From LZORAL124-50-18 sp051208045 (GTDB lineage: Bacteria; Pseudomonadota; Gammaproteobacteria; Pseudomonadales; Oleiphilaceae), in contig JBPJFY010000002.1 in the NCBI GenBank assembly GCA_051208045.1, forward strand, positions 372,001 through 436,000: a stretch of 64,000 nucleotides of DNA, given 5' to 3'. The notes beneath the pieces were generated by a model. The model saw nothing but the letters and a program-made list of their open reading frames with translations, did not search any database and was not told where the DNA came from. The translations under genes were made by a program, and so were the position numbers. Within the stretch, counting starts at the first letter, position 1. Every line of letters begins with the position of its first letter. Below are positions 52,916-61,891 of this stretch, in pieces.

Positions 52916-54775
52916 ATGGTTTCTGGGGACATGAAGCCTGAAAAAAATTCTGAGAGCAGTCCGTATGAAGTGGCCTTAAGTGCTTGTATGGCAAGTTTGT
53001 CAGCGTTAATTGATCGGCCCCTTGCTTTATATGAACCGGAAACCTCATTGGATCGACGGATTCTTGGTGAATCATGGTTTACTGCAGGGACGGAAGCTGT
53101 GTCACCGAAATCATTGGATTTATTGGCCACACTGAACAGTGAAACAGGAATCACTGCGGCAAAGGACCTTGATGGTGAATCACGTTGGGTATCAATGTTA
53201 CCAATGCAGGTGGATCAGTTGCATAGTTTCGGCTTGTTTATGATCTCCAGAGAAGAGCCTGATTCCCGAGTTATGGTTGAGCTACAGGCTATTCTGATGC
53301 CAGCGCTACGCAGTCTTGTGCAGGCCAGGGACATGGCGACGTTGCAGAAAAGCATGCGCTATCAAATCATCTGGGCAGAATGTCTGGAGTGGCTGAAAAC
53401 CCTGACCGATGTGTCGAATGTATTCTCCGACGAGCTGTTACGTCGGGTCTCCTTGATTGCCGATGCGCCCTGTTCCTGCATGGTTGTTGAACCGGCATTG
53501 TGGAAGGAGAACAATCACAAGGAAGACATGCTCGCCAGTCCGGAAAAGAAAATGTTGACCCGGAACCTGCCTCGAACCCTCGCCCGTGCGTTATGTCTCA
53601 GGCTGAATGACCTGATTCAGGAGGACCTGACCAGTGTGCACACCATGCCCCTGTCGGAACTGGTCTCTGTTCAGGAGCGGGAAACCTTTGCTGGCTGGCA
53701 CAGTGAAATGGAAGATTGTCAGACGGTGGCTACCGTGCCGGTTTACGTTCGGCAGCGCTGTGTCGCGCTGATGGTGTTGTTCATTCCTGCGTTCAGTCTG
53801 GATGTACTGACCCAGGTGTACATCGAACAGTTGTTGTCTCAGGTGTCCAGCAACATTGAAAAGGCGACCTTGCTGTCTGAGTTGGAAAAATCGTTCACCC
53901 AGGTGAAGCAGGAAAAAGAGGAACAGAACCGGCTCATTGAAACGTTGTCCAATACCCAGAATCAGCTGGTGCAGTCGGAAAAAATGGCGTCGATTGGTCA
54001 ATTGGCGGCGGGAGTCGCACATGAAATCAATAATCCGGTGGGCTATGTGAGTTCGAACCTGTATACCCTGAAAGGATACATCGAAAATCTGTTTTCTCTC
54101 GTGTCTTCATTGAACGAGCTGGTGGAGTCCGAAGCGGGGGATGGCTTGTCTGAGCAGTGGCGGGCGCTGCTGAAAACCTACGATCTGGAATTTCTCAACG
54201 ACGATGTGCAGGATTTGCTGAAGGAGTCGTCGGAGGGATTGGACCGGGTGAAGGCGATTGTGCAGGACTTGAAAGACTTCTCCCATGTCGGCGACACTCA
54301 AATGCAAATGGCTCGGCTCGATGATCTACTGGACAAAACCCTCAATATTCTCAACAACGAGCTAAAGTATAAGTGCACGATTGAGAAGGAGTTTTCGCCC
54401 GTCGAGCAGATCGAATGCGTACCGACGCAGATCTCCCAGGTTGTGATGAATCTGTTGGTGAACGCCAGCCACGCCATCGTGGATCGTGGTGTCATTACGA
54501 TCAAACTGTGGCAGGAAGGGCCGCAGGCACGTATTCAGGTACGAGACACCGGGGGCGGCATCTCTCCCGAAAATCTGGAGAAACTGTTTGACCCTTTTTT
54601 TACGACCAAGCCTGTGGGTAAAGGGACCGGATTGGGGCTGTCCATTTCCTACGGCATTATTCGTAAACATCAGGGAAGTATCGAGTTCAGCAGTGAATTG
54701 GGCAAAGGAACGACGGTAGATATCGCGTTACCAGTCAAACAAAAAGCGATGGAGGAAGCGGATAACCATGCCTAG
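52916..54775 (+). CDS. Cytoplasmic sensor histidine kinase
   Basis: This 619-residue kinase has no TM segment. The N-terminal 330 residues form an unassigned, possibly GAF-like, sensor region. A coiled coil leads to the H-box MASIGQLAAGVAHEINNPVGY, closely related to that of the kinase at 51054, and an HATPase domain (DTGGGISPENLEKLFDPFFT, GKGTGLGLSI). It is followed 17 to 50 bases later by the REC-HD-GYP-like gene, then a REC gene, so the phosphate should pass to those receivers. Confidence 0.9.
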   Translation: MVSGDMKPEKNSESSPYEVALSACMASLSALIDRPLALYEPETSLDRRILGESWFTAGTEAVSPKSLDLLATLNSETGITAAKDLDGESRWVSMLPMQVDQLHSFGLFMISREEPDSRVMVELQAILMPALRSLVQARDMATLQKSMRYQIIWAECLEWLKTLTDVSNVFSDELLRRVSLIADAPCSCMVVEPALWKENNHKEDMLASPEKKMLTRNLPRTLARALCLRLNDLIQEDLTSVHTMPLSELVSVQERETFAGWHSEMEDCQTVATVPVYVRQRCVALMVLFIPAFSLDVLTQVYIEQLLSQVSSNIEKATLLSELEKSFTQVKQEKEEQNRLIETLSNTQNQLVQSEKMASIGQLAAGVAHEINNPVGYVSSNLYTLKGYIENLFSLVSSLNELVESEAGDGLSEQWRALLKTYDLEFLNDDVQDLLKESSEGLDRVKAIVQDLKDFSHVGDTQMQMARLDDLLDKTLNILNNELKYKCTIEKEFSPVEQIECVPTQISQVVMNLLVNASHAIVDRGVITIKLWQEGPQARIQVRDTGGGISPENLEKLFDPFFTTKPVGKGTGLGLSISYGIIRKHQGSIEFSSELGKGTTVDIALPVKQKAMEEADNHA

Positions 54776-54825
54776 CACAGTAATCAGGGCCGTTGGGATC
54801 GGCGTACTCAAGGGAGCACTTCGTT

Positions 54826-56190
54826 ATGTCGGCCGATGAGCAGAAAACGCCAGTAAACATGCCTGAACTTCCCGAGGACGCTGTGCTGTTCGTGGATGAT
54901 GAACAGAACATCCTGTCGTCCATTCGGCGCGTGATTCGCCCGATCGGCGTAAAGGCATTTTTTGCCAACAGCGGCGCAGAAGGGCTCAACATCCTGGCCG
55001 AAAACGACATTTCCCTGGTGGTGTCCGATATGCGTATGCCGGAAATGGATGGCGCGCAATTCCTGGCTCAGGTAAAGGAGCGCTGGCCGGAAACGGTGCG
55101 CATTTTATTGACGGGGTTTTCGGATATAAGCTCTACCATCGATGCGCTCAATAAAGGGGGCATTTACCGCTACATCAGCAAGCCGTGGAACGATGTGGAA
55201 TTGCAGCAAATTGTGCAGGAAAGTATGCGGCTGAAACGAGCAGAGCGCGAGCGTGATGCCTTAGTGGAGGTCACGCGAAAACAAAATGCCGAGCTGCAGG
55301 ACCTGAACGCCAACCTGGAAAAGAAAGTCGAAGCGCGGACCGAAGAAATACGACAGGCCAATGATATGCTGGATTTGGCCTATCAGGAGTTGAATGAGAG
55401 TTACGACTCTTTTATTCGTGTTTTCTCAACCATGTTGAGTAACCGGGAAGCCCTGAAAAAAGGGCAGGCGCAACTGGTGGCGGATTTTTCCAAGCGAATC
55501 GCCGAAGCATTGAAACTGAAAGAAGAGGAAGTGCGGGACATCTACTACGCGGGCTTACTGCATCAACTGGGCAAAACCAGCCTGCCCGATGAACTGCTGG
55601 CGGTGCCGGAAAGCTTGATGAATGCCAATGAGCGCAAGCAATATGAGCAGTATCCTGCTTTAGGCGCAGCGGCCTTGACGGCGATTACCGGGCTGGAAAA
55701 AACGGCCAAGATCATTCGCAGCCATATGGAAACCAACGATGGTAAAGGATATCCAGAGGGCAAGGAAGGTAACAAGATTCGCCCGGGCGCCCGCATCATA
55801 CGCGCGGTTCGGGATTATATCGGCCTTCAGACCGGGATGGTGCACAAAGAGTCCATGACCGCTGCGCAGGCCATTGCCTACATCAAGTCTGAAGCGGGGA
55901 AAAAGTACGATCGTATCGTGGCGAAAGCATTGGTGCACTTCAGCAGCGAGTACGATCTTAAGGACATGTACTCCAATGAGATCAAGCTGGAAACCCATTG
56001 TCTTCGCTCCGGCATGCGTTTGACCCGTGATTTGTGTAACGCCCAGGGCATTCTGCTCATTGCGAAAGATCATGTGTTGAACGAGAAAGTCATCGAAAAA
56101 ATCATGCTGTTGGAAAAGATTGAACATCACAAATTTGTGGTGTTTGTGGCCGAAGAACACGAGACGGCAGAGCAATTTGTCGCTGAATAA
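54826..56190 (+). CDS. Receiver domain fused to a degenerate HD-GYP domain
   Basis: This is a 454-residue response regulator (ATG at 54826; a start at 54793 is also open). The receiver (VLFVDDEQNILSSI, phosphoacceptor Asp in LVVSDMRMPEMDG, YISKPWN) is followed by a coiled coil (NANLEKKVEARTEEIRQAND) and an HD-GYP-like domain. The metal ligand pair HD is HQ here (LLHQLGKTSLP), and HHExxDGxGYP is SHMETNDGKGYP. Phosphodiesterase activity is therefore doubtful, and a binding role is more likely. It belongs to a four-gene plus-strand operon. Confidence 0.85.
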   Translation: MSADEQKTPVNMPELPEDAVLFVDDEQNILSSIRRVIRPIGVKAFFANSGAEGLNILAENDISLVVSDMRMPEMDGAQFLAQVKERWPETVRILLTGFSDISSTIDALNKGGIYRYISKPWNDVELQQIVQESMRLKRAERERDALVEVTRKQNAELQDLNANLEKKVEARTEEIRQANDMLDLAYQELNESYDSFIRVFSTMLSNREALKKGQAQLVADFSKRIAEALKLKEEEVRDIYYAGLLHQLGKTSLPDELLAVPESLMNANERKQYEQYPALGAAALTAITGLEKTAKIIRSHMETNDGKGYPEGKEGNKIRPGARIIRAVRDYIGLQTGMVHKESMTAAQAIAYIKSEAGKKYDRIVAKALVHFSSEYDLKDMYSNEIKLETHCLRSGMRLTRDLCNAQGILLIAKDHVLNEKVIEKIMLLEKIEHHKFVVFVAEEHETAEQFVAE

Positions 56191-56223
56191 GCCTGCTAAG
56201 CTAGGCAACAGGAGGAAGGCAGG

Positions 56224-56778
56224 ATGACCCGAGTAGTTTTGGTGGATGATGAAGTCAATGTGATTAAAGCATTGCAGCGGGTATTGGCCCGAGAGGGGTG
56301 GGAAGTCATGGCCTTCACCAGTGCGCGGGAAGCTCTGGAGCAGCTGGTGGCCATGCCCATGGATCTGGTGATTTCAGACTACCGCATGCCGGAAATGAAT
56401 GGGGTGGAGTTTCTGCAGGCGTGCAAAGAAGAGCACCCGGATGCTCTGCGTATTATTCTCAGTGGTCAGGCAGACATTGATGGCGTGATGGACGCCATCA
56501 ACAACGCAGAAGTTTATCGGTTTATCACCAAGCCCTGGAATAACGAAGAGTTGATTCTGACGCTTCGACAAGCCCTGGAGTTTAACCGACTGAAACAAGA
56601 GAACGAGCGATTGGCTGCGACCGTCCGCCAGCAATCCAACATCATGAAAAAGCAGCTCACCGAGCTGCAGCGGCTGGAGAAAGAGTCTCCGGGGATAACT
56701 CAGGTCGATTGGAACGATGATGGCAGTATCACGCTGGACGAAGATGAACTCTCCGACGATATTGATGGTATCTATTGA
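56224..56778 (+). CDS. Response regulator, receiver plus short coiled-coil tail
   Basis: This 184-residue regulator has one receiver domain (VVLVDDEVNVIKALQRVL, phosphoacceptor Asp in LVISDYRMPEMNG, FITKPWNN) followed by a helical tail (LKQENERLAATVRQQSN) and an acidic end. There is no DNA-binding or enzyme output domain, so it acts through protein contacts. An AACAGGAGGAAGG ribosome site precedes it. It sits between the REC-HD-GYP-like gene and an unrecognised gene. Confidence 0.9.
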   Translation: MTRVVLVDDEVNVIKALQRVLAREGWEVMAFTSAREALEQLVAMPMDLVISDYRMPEMNGVEFLQACKEEHPDALRIILSGQADIDGVMDAINNAEVYRFITKPWNNEELILTLRQALEFNRLKQENERLAATVRQQSNIMKKQLTELQRLEKESPGITQVDWNDDGSITLDEDELSDDIDGIY

Positions 56779-56792
56779 ACGGGTGAGAGGGT

Positions 56793-57533
56793 ATGTCGAC
56801 CTTTGAATTGACCTATCGCATTCGCACCGAAGCTGAGACGGTGATGTCATTTGCCATTGTGGTGGATGACGCCAGTTTTACGCTGCGTCCCGGATTGAGC
56901 GAGTCTCACCCCGATTGGGCGCGATTGTCTTTCCATCAGTGCAGTCATTGCCCATTAAAAGAGGAAACATCACCCTTTTGCCCGGCCGCCGTGGAGGTGG
57001 CAGGTATCGCGGAACAAGTGGGGGAGCTGATGTCTTATGAGCAGGTGTCTGTCGATGTCGTGATGCCGGACCGTACCATTCATGTGGACAGTACCGCACA
57101 GCGTGCGATCAGTAGTCTGCTCGGTTTGGTGTTGGCGATCAGTGGTTGTCCGCATACCGCGTTCTTCCGCCCCATGGCCCGTTTCCACCTGCCGCTGTCG
57201 ACCGATCAGGATACGCTGTTTCGCTCCGTGGGTATGTATTTGATTGCACAGTACTTTCTGGCGCATAAACACGGTGAAAATGTACCTGATCTCTCGCTGG
57301 ACGGTCTGAAACAAATCTACAGTAACCTGCATGAAGTGAACATCAAGCTGGCGCAACGCATCCGCAGAAGTGTCGCGTCCGATACGTCTGCCAATGCCGT
57401 GATTTTACTGGACATGCTCACCAACTTCATGCCGTTTGCTATTGAAGACAAGCTGGATGAGCTGGAGCCCCTGTTTGATGCCTACCTCGCAGACAACTTT
57501 GACGAGTTTGTGCGCGGCCAGTTTGCCGTGTGA
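56793..57533 (+). CDS. Unrecognised 246-residue protein, last gene of the signalling operon
   Basis: I cannot name the family with confidence. The N-terminal part carries a Cys cluster (FHQCSHCPLKEETSPFCPAA, three Cys) that could bind metal or a cluster, followed by a helical domain. There is no signal peptide. It follows the receiver gene by 14 bases and is in the same operon as a kinase and two receivers, so it is probably an output or sensor partner of that relay. A role in chemosignalling or c-di-GMP control is only inferred. Confidence 0.65.
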   Translation: MSTFELTYRIRTEAETVMSFAIVVDDASFTLRPGLSESHPDWARLSFHQCSHCPLKEETSPFCPAAVEVAGIAEQVGELMSYEQVSVDVVMPDRTIHVDSTAQRAISSLLGLVLAISGCPHTAFFRPMARFHLPLSTDQDTLFRSVGMYLIAQYFLAHKHGENVPDLSLDGLKQIYSNLHEVNIKLAQRIRRSVASDTSANAVILLDMLTNFMPFAIEDKLDELEPLFDAYLADNFDEFVRGQFAV

Positions 57534-57585
57534 GCAGTCATCCTTTGAGCCTACACCCTATGACCCTACACCCAGGCATCAGTCG

Positions 57586-59214
57586 TTACGCCGACGCGGC
57601 CAGGACGGTTTCCTCCAGTCCGAAATACTCCGCATACCGCTTATCTGCTTCGTTGCCAAACAGGATTCTGCACGCTTCATGCAGCCCTTCTGCCGCCCTG
57701 ATGTCGCTTTGACGCACCACCAGAGAGATTTTGGACCGTCGGCGTAAAAAGTCGTCCAGCTTCGTAATCATTTCCCGCTCTGCCGCAAGTTCCAGTTCAC
57801 ACCGGGTATACTCGGCATTTTCAATCACCAGCTCTGCCTCAGCAGGGTTTTGCCTGATGGCCTCCAGCAATCGAAACGCCTGTTCGCCATAACGGCGCCA
57901 GAAGCGCGTGGAAAGCGGCTCAGATGAACTGGCATGCGTATAGCTGTCCAGCTTCATGGCTTCGCAAGCCTGGAAAAAACGGTCGCGAACCGGTGCTCCT
58001 GGCTCCCCGTACCACTTCGTATTGGGCTTGGGTACCGAAATGCCCATATCTTTGATCAGTTCGCACACTTCCTCACCGACATTCAGACAGTCGGTCAGCT
58101 TGCCCCCATAGATACTGATGTGACGTTGATCCAGGTTGGTGTCCAGCGCATGTTTTCGGGATAACTGCACCCAATCCTTTGCCGCTTCTTTTTTGCTCTC
58201 GATCACCAGTGGGCGAACACCGCAACGTTCCGAGATGATGTCTGCTTCCGTGAGTGGCTTTTCCAGATTCAGACGGGCATTAATGTTTTCGAGGACAAAT
58301 TTTCTGTCTTCCGGCGTGACTTCCGTGTAGGGCGATTCCGTGCGGGTATCCGTGGTACCAATGCAGGTTTTCGGCCCCATCGGGATCACAAAAAAGAGTC
58401 GGCCATCGTCGGCAAAAAAGGTCAGCACCCGCTGATTCGGAGTCAGGCGATCCACGATCAGGTGAATACCTTTGGAGAATACATGGTGGTGCTGTGTCTG
58501 CTGGTGTGTTTGCTGGTTGTGCGCATCGGTAAACGGGCCGCAGGCGTTGATTAGAACTTTGGATTTCAGTGTGAAGGACTGCTGACCCACGCTGTCGTAG
58601 GCTTGTGTCTGCCAGTAGCCATCGATGAACTCAGCGCCTTGGGACTCGACATAGTTGGCGGCGGCGCAGTCATGATCCATTGCTGAGCGAATAAAATTGA
58701 AGACAAACCGCGCATCGTTGTCATGCAGATAGGCATCAGAGTACTCAAAGCCACCGTTGCTGCTTTTTACATCAATGATGGGTTCCCGAGTTTTGATTTT
58801 CGAAGGCGAAAACAGCTTGGGCAGCTGGGTGAAGCCGTTCCCCATCATCCAGTAGAGCAGGGTGCCCATATAAAGAAAGAGCGGATGAAAGCGGAAGCCT
58901 TTTTTGATGGTGGCAAAAAAACGGATTTCCTGGACTGTGGAGGGGTAGCTTTCCATCAACAGATTGCGTGACATACAGAGTTTTCGTACCAACGGAAACT
59001 CCATGGTTTCCATATACTTAATACCGCCCCACGCCAGGTTGGACGACTGTTGGCTGGTGAACCCTGCGAAATCGCGCTTGTCAATCAAGGCGACTTTCAG
59101 CCCGCGTGCGGACAGGACTGCGGCAGACACCGCGCCGTTGATACCGCCACCCAGGATTAGTACGTCAAATGACTCATTCTTCAGTTTTTCGATATTGCGC
59201 ATTCGAAGATTCAT
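57586..59214 (-). CDS. FAD-dependent oxidoreductase, GlpD-like (glycerol-3-phosphate dehydrogenase family)
   Basis: This 542-residue protein has the dinucleotide-binding motif VLILGGGINGAVSAAVLSAR (residues about 18-37), the GlpD signature FAGFTSQQSSNLAWGGIKY and downstream GlpD-type motifs (GTTDTRTESPYTEVTPED). The start is the ATG at 59214 with GAGGAGC upstream. It probably oxidises glycerol-3-phosphate to dihydroxyacetone phosphate or a related substrate. The C-terminal domain differs enough that the substrate is not certain. Confidence 0.85.
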   Translation of the reverse strand: MNLRMRNIEKLKNESFDVLILGGGINGAVSAAVLSARGLKVALIDKRDFAGFTSQQSSNLAWGGIKYMETMEFPLVRKLCMSRNLLMESYPSTVQEIRFFATIKKGFRFHPLFLYMGTLLYWMMGNGFTQLPKLFSPSKIKTREPIIDVKSSNGGFEYSDAYLHDNDARFVFNFIRSAMDHDCAAANYVESQGAEFIDGYWQTQAYDSVGQQSFTLKSKVLINACGPFTDAHNQQTHQQTQHHHVFSKGIHLIVDRLTPNQRVLTFFADDGRLFFVIPMGPKTCIGTTDTRTESPYTEVTPEDRKFVLENINARLNLEKPLTEADIISERCGVRPLVIESKKEAAKDWVQLSRKHALDTNLDQRHISIYGGKLTDCLNVGEEVCELIKDMGISVPKPNTKWYGEPGAPVRDRFFQACEAMKLDSYTHASSSEPLSTRFWRRYGEQAFRLLEAIRQNPAEAELVIENAEYTRCELELAAEREMITKLDDFLRRRSKISLVVRQSDIRAAEGLHEACRILFGNEADKRYAEYFGLEETVLAASA

Positions 59215-59292
59215 GATACAAGCTCCTCGCCAGATTTATCCTTATATAGGGTCAAAGATACGCCTTAATGTTCATTATAGCAACGATATATA

Positions 59293-59338
59293 TTCGAAAA
59301 CGAAAATAAAGTCACAAGGCCATGTTCGAAATGTGAAT
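59293..59338 (-). promoter_or_regulatory. GlpR-like operator candidates upstream of the GlpD-like gene
   Basis: TTCG-N4-CGAA (59293-59296, 59301-59304) matches the core of the E. coli GlpR operator. A second ATGTTCG half-site (59322-59328) is followed by AAAT and GTGAA, a weaker match. A palindrome GTGAAT-N3-ATTCAC (59333-59347) overlaps this. They lie 79-133 bases before the GlpD-like start. No glpR is in the window. Confidence 0.35.
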
Positions 59339-59391
59339 TCTATTCACTTTTCATCTCCCATAACCGGTAGCATGTGCAGGGAACTTTGTTA

Positions 59392-60333
59392 ATGACTCGT
59401 GGTCAGAGTTCATTTGGTGATTTTTCATTGGCACAATTCAGAGAAAAAGGCAGGCATCTGATGCAAAACTGGCTTAAATCCGTGTTTATCTCGCTGTACG
59501 TGACCGCCCTGGTGATCGTGTCGGGCCATGCGGCCTGGGCGCTGTGGACGACGGGTCTCAGTGGTGGCTGGATTGGGGTGGCCATCAGCGCGTGGGCCTG
59601 GTTGGTATTTTTTGTCTACCTCTTCACCGTTCGCGTTGCGCGCACCAGTGAGGAACTCCTCGGCTGGCGCGTCATGACCTGGATAGGTCTGGTTTTCGTC
59701 TGTTTGTTTGGCTATGGGCAGCCGGACTTTTCTGTGCAGATACTCTACGTGTTTGGTGTGGGCGTGCTGGGCAGTCACCTGTATGTTTTCTGGTATTCTC
59801 GTCTGGGGAGGTCGTCGTCGACGCAGCTTGTCGTGGGTGCGCGGCTTCCGGCTTTCGATTTGCAGGATGAGTCGGAGCAACCCGTAGCGTCCGGCAGTTG
59901 GGTGGGGAAGCCGACCTTGGTGCTTTTTTATCGCGGAAACTGGTGCCCCTTGTGCATGGCCCAAATCAAAGAAGTGGCGGCGCAGTACCAGCAGTTGGAC
60001 GCGCTCGGCGTGCGTGTCGTGCTGGTGAGTCCCCAGCCGCATGCGAATACGCGATCGCTTGCGGCGAAGTTCAACGTGCCTTTCGTTTTTCTGGTTGATG
60101 CGGGTAATCGCGCAGCGCGTCAGCTCGGTATTGAGGCCAGACAGGGCACCCCCAAAGGGATGGAAGTGCTGGGGTATGACAACGATACGGTGATGCCGAC
60201 CGTGCTGATTACTGATGCGCAGGGCACACTGGTGTTTGCCGATCTGACGGATAATTACCGCGTTCGGCCAGAGCCCGAAGACTTTCTCAAGGTACTGAAT
60301 GACTTGGAGGTTGTGGTAGGACAGCGGGTTTGA
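59392..60333 (+). CDS. Membrane-anchored peroxiredoxin-like (AhpC/TSA) protein
   Basis: This 313-residue protein (ATG at 59392 after AGGGA; an ATG at 59461 and a GTG at 59374 are alternatives) has three to four N-terminal TM segments and a C-terminal thioredoxin-fold peroxiredoxin-like domain. Its active site is YRGNWCPLC (CxxC), typical of the peroxiredoxin-like family. It probably reduces peroxides or disulfides at the membrane. It is divergent from the GlpD-like gene. Confidence 0.82.
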   Translation: MTRGQSSFGDFSLAQFREKGRHLMQNWLKSVFISLYVTALVIVSGHAAWALWTTGLSGGWIGVAISAWAWLVFFVYLFTVRVARTSEELLGWRVMTWIGLVFVCLFGYGQPDFSVQILYVFGVGVLGSHLYVFWYSRLGRSSSTQLVVGARLPAFDLQDESEQPVASGSWVGKPTLVLFYRGNWCPLCMAQIKEVAAQYQQLDALGVRVVLVSPQPHANTRSLAAKFNVPFVFLVDAGNRAARQLGIEARQGTPKGMEVLGYDNDTVMPTVLITDAQGTLVFADLTDNYRVRPEPEDFLKVLNDLEVVVGQRV

Positions 60334-60368
60334 TCTGGCTTCTCTAGCATGCTTGGCAACTGTAAAAA

Positions 60369-60426
60369 TTGATTTTGGTCAATTTTACATTTCTTTTGTT
60401 TACATAAGAGCGCTGATCCCTATAAT
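60369..60426 (+). promoter_or_regulatory. DUF2788 promoter with FNR/Anr-like site
   Basis: TTTACA (60399-60404) and a perfect TATAAT (60421-60426) are spaced by 16 bases. Upstream, TTGAT-N4-GTCAA (60369-60382) matches the FNR/Anr consensus at nine of ten positions and sits inside a longer inverted repeat (TGTAAAAATTGA...TCAATTTTACA, 60361-60389). The centre is about 57 bases before the expected start. Confidence 0.5.
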
Positions 60427-60450
60427 ACCCGACCGAATCAGGAGGGTATT

Positions 60451-60648
60451 ATGACTGTTGAATTGTTTGAAAGTATTTCGCTGACTGTATTAATCACGGC
60501 ACTGATTGCCTGGATGGGCTTTATTGTGTGGGATTTGTCCAAGCGTTCCGAGGCAGGCAAGTTCGGAACTTTTGTGTTGTTTTTCGCACTGGGTGCTGGC
60601 TGCATGGGCTTTGTTATTAAAACGGTGATGATGGAAACCCTGATTTAA
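60451..60648 (+). CDS. DUF2788 small membrane protein
   Basis: This 65-residue protein has two hydrophobic helices (LTVLITALIAWMGFIVW, FVLFFALGAGCMGFVI) separated by DLSKRSEAGKFGT, the DUF2788 pattern. A strong GGAGGG ribosome site precedes the ATG. The function of the family is unknown. It has its own strong promoter. Confidence 0.88.
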   Translation: MTVELFESISLTVLITALIAWMGFIVWDLSKRSEAGKFGTFVLFFALGAGCMGFVIKTVMMETLI

Positions 60649-61081
60649 CCGGATACCTCGCCGGGTGGGTTTCTCCGGCGCAATCGAGCAGCCCGTATCC
60701 AGGGCTGCTGACTACTCCCCACCCCAAGTAGTGCAATCTCCCTCTTAATTCAATGAGCATTTAAGCAGATTGTACCCCAACATTACCCCATTTAATTGGG
60801 TAGCCCTTTCCGCTCACTTCTCTTGCCAGGCAGTCAATCTGTCTGAATAACGAACCAGCAATTTGATTAAAATATGTTCAGCTGCTATAGGTTGATGAGG
60901 GAGATTTAATGCTTGTCTGAAACTCTACTGATCTGAAGTAAGCGAAGGCGAGTGGTGAGGAACGGCAGCTGCATTGAGTCAGGGAAATGTCCTTTGGTAA
61001 CACAAATTCTTGGATGTTGAATGTGAAAGAAAGGGCGTGTGCTCATAGCTGTTCAGGCATGAATTTCTGGAGGTTGGACTA
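60649..61081. other. Intergenic region after DUF2788, no gene seen
   Basis: Two small perfect inverted repeats follow the DUF2788 stop: CGCCGG/CCGGCG (60659-60664, 60675-60680) and AGCAGCCC/GGGCTGCT (60687-60694, 60702-60709). Neither is followed by a T-run. The rest has no coding frame, tRNA-like cloverleaf or long repeat that I can see. A GGAGG (61070-61074) serves the next gene. Confidence 0.45.
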
Positions 61082-61861
61082 ATGTTTAAACTGATCGCAC
61101 TTTTAGCAACATCAATTCTCTTCTTCTCCCATGTTTCTGCTGAGACAATCTTGAGGGTAGCTTATGAGGATAAAGTCCAGTTTCCCTACTATATGGGGGA
61201 TGGGGCAACAATTCCTGAGGATAAACCGGGGTCTGCAGTAGAGCTGGTTCAGCTTTTAGAAACGAAAATCCCCGATTTAAGGGTGGAGTTAAAGCGATTT
61301 CCGTGGAAACGCTGCCTGTCCAACCTCAAGGATGGTCAGGTGGATGCCACCTTCAATGCTTCTTATAAAAAAGAGCGTCTGGCGATGGGAGCGTATCCGG
61401 AAAAAGACGGTAACGTGGATACAGCGAGAAGGCTTACAACGATTTCTTACTCTATCTATACCACCAAGCAAGCAGAATTCGTGTGGGACGGTAAGTCCTT
61501 TTTGAACCTGGACGGAAAAATAGGCGCTCCCACGGGGTACTCCATTGTTGGTGATCTCAAGAAGATGGGAGTTGATGTAGCAGAAACGGGGTCAACAGAA
61601 GCAAATCTGAAAAAAGTGCTGGCTGGACGCGTTGCCGGTGCGGCGTTACAAGATGTGACGGGAGATTTTTATGTGAGATCCAAAAAGGAATTCAACGATT
61701 TGGTGAAAGTGACGCCACCACTGAAAACCAAGCCCTACTATTTGATGATCTCTCATCAGTTCAAGCAGGCTAATCCGGAGCTTGCTGAGAAAATCTGGGA
61801 TGCGATTGCAGAACTCAGGGAATCCAACCTTACTCAGCTATCGGAAAAGTATTTTGATTGA
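61082..61861 (+). CDS. Periplasmic amino-acid-type (SBP_bac_3) solute-binding protein
   Basis: This 259-residue protein has a signal peptide (cut after SHVSA, residue about 20) and an SBP_bac_3 fold (VELVQLLETKIPDLRVELKRFPWKRC... region). GGAGG lies upstream. No permease or ATPase gene is next to it. The family includes both amino-acid importers and sensor-linked binding proteins; its ligand is unknown. Confidence 0.85.
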   Translation: MFKLIALLATSILFFSHVSAETILRVAYEDKVQFPYYMGDGATIPEDKPGSAVELVQLLETKIPDLRVELKRFPWKRCLSNLKDGQVDATFNASYKKERLAMGAYPEKDGNVDTARRLTTISYSIYTTKQAEFVWDGKSFLNLDGKIGAPTGYSIVGDLKKMGVDVAETGSTEANLKKVLAGRVAGAALQDVTGDFYVRSKKEFNDLVKVTPPLKTKPYYLMISHQFKQANPELAEKIWDAIAELRESNLTQLSEKYFD

Positions 61862-61891
61862 TTCTGCCTGCGGTGGTCGTAGCTCGTACCA

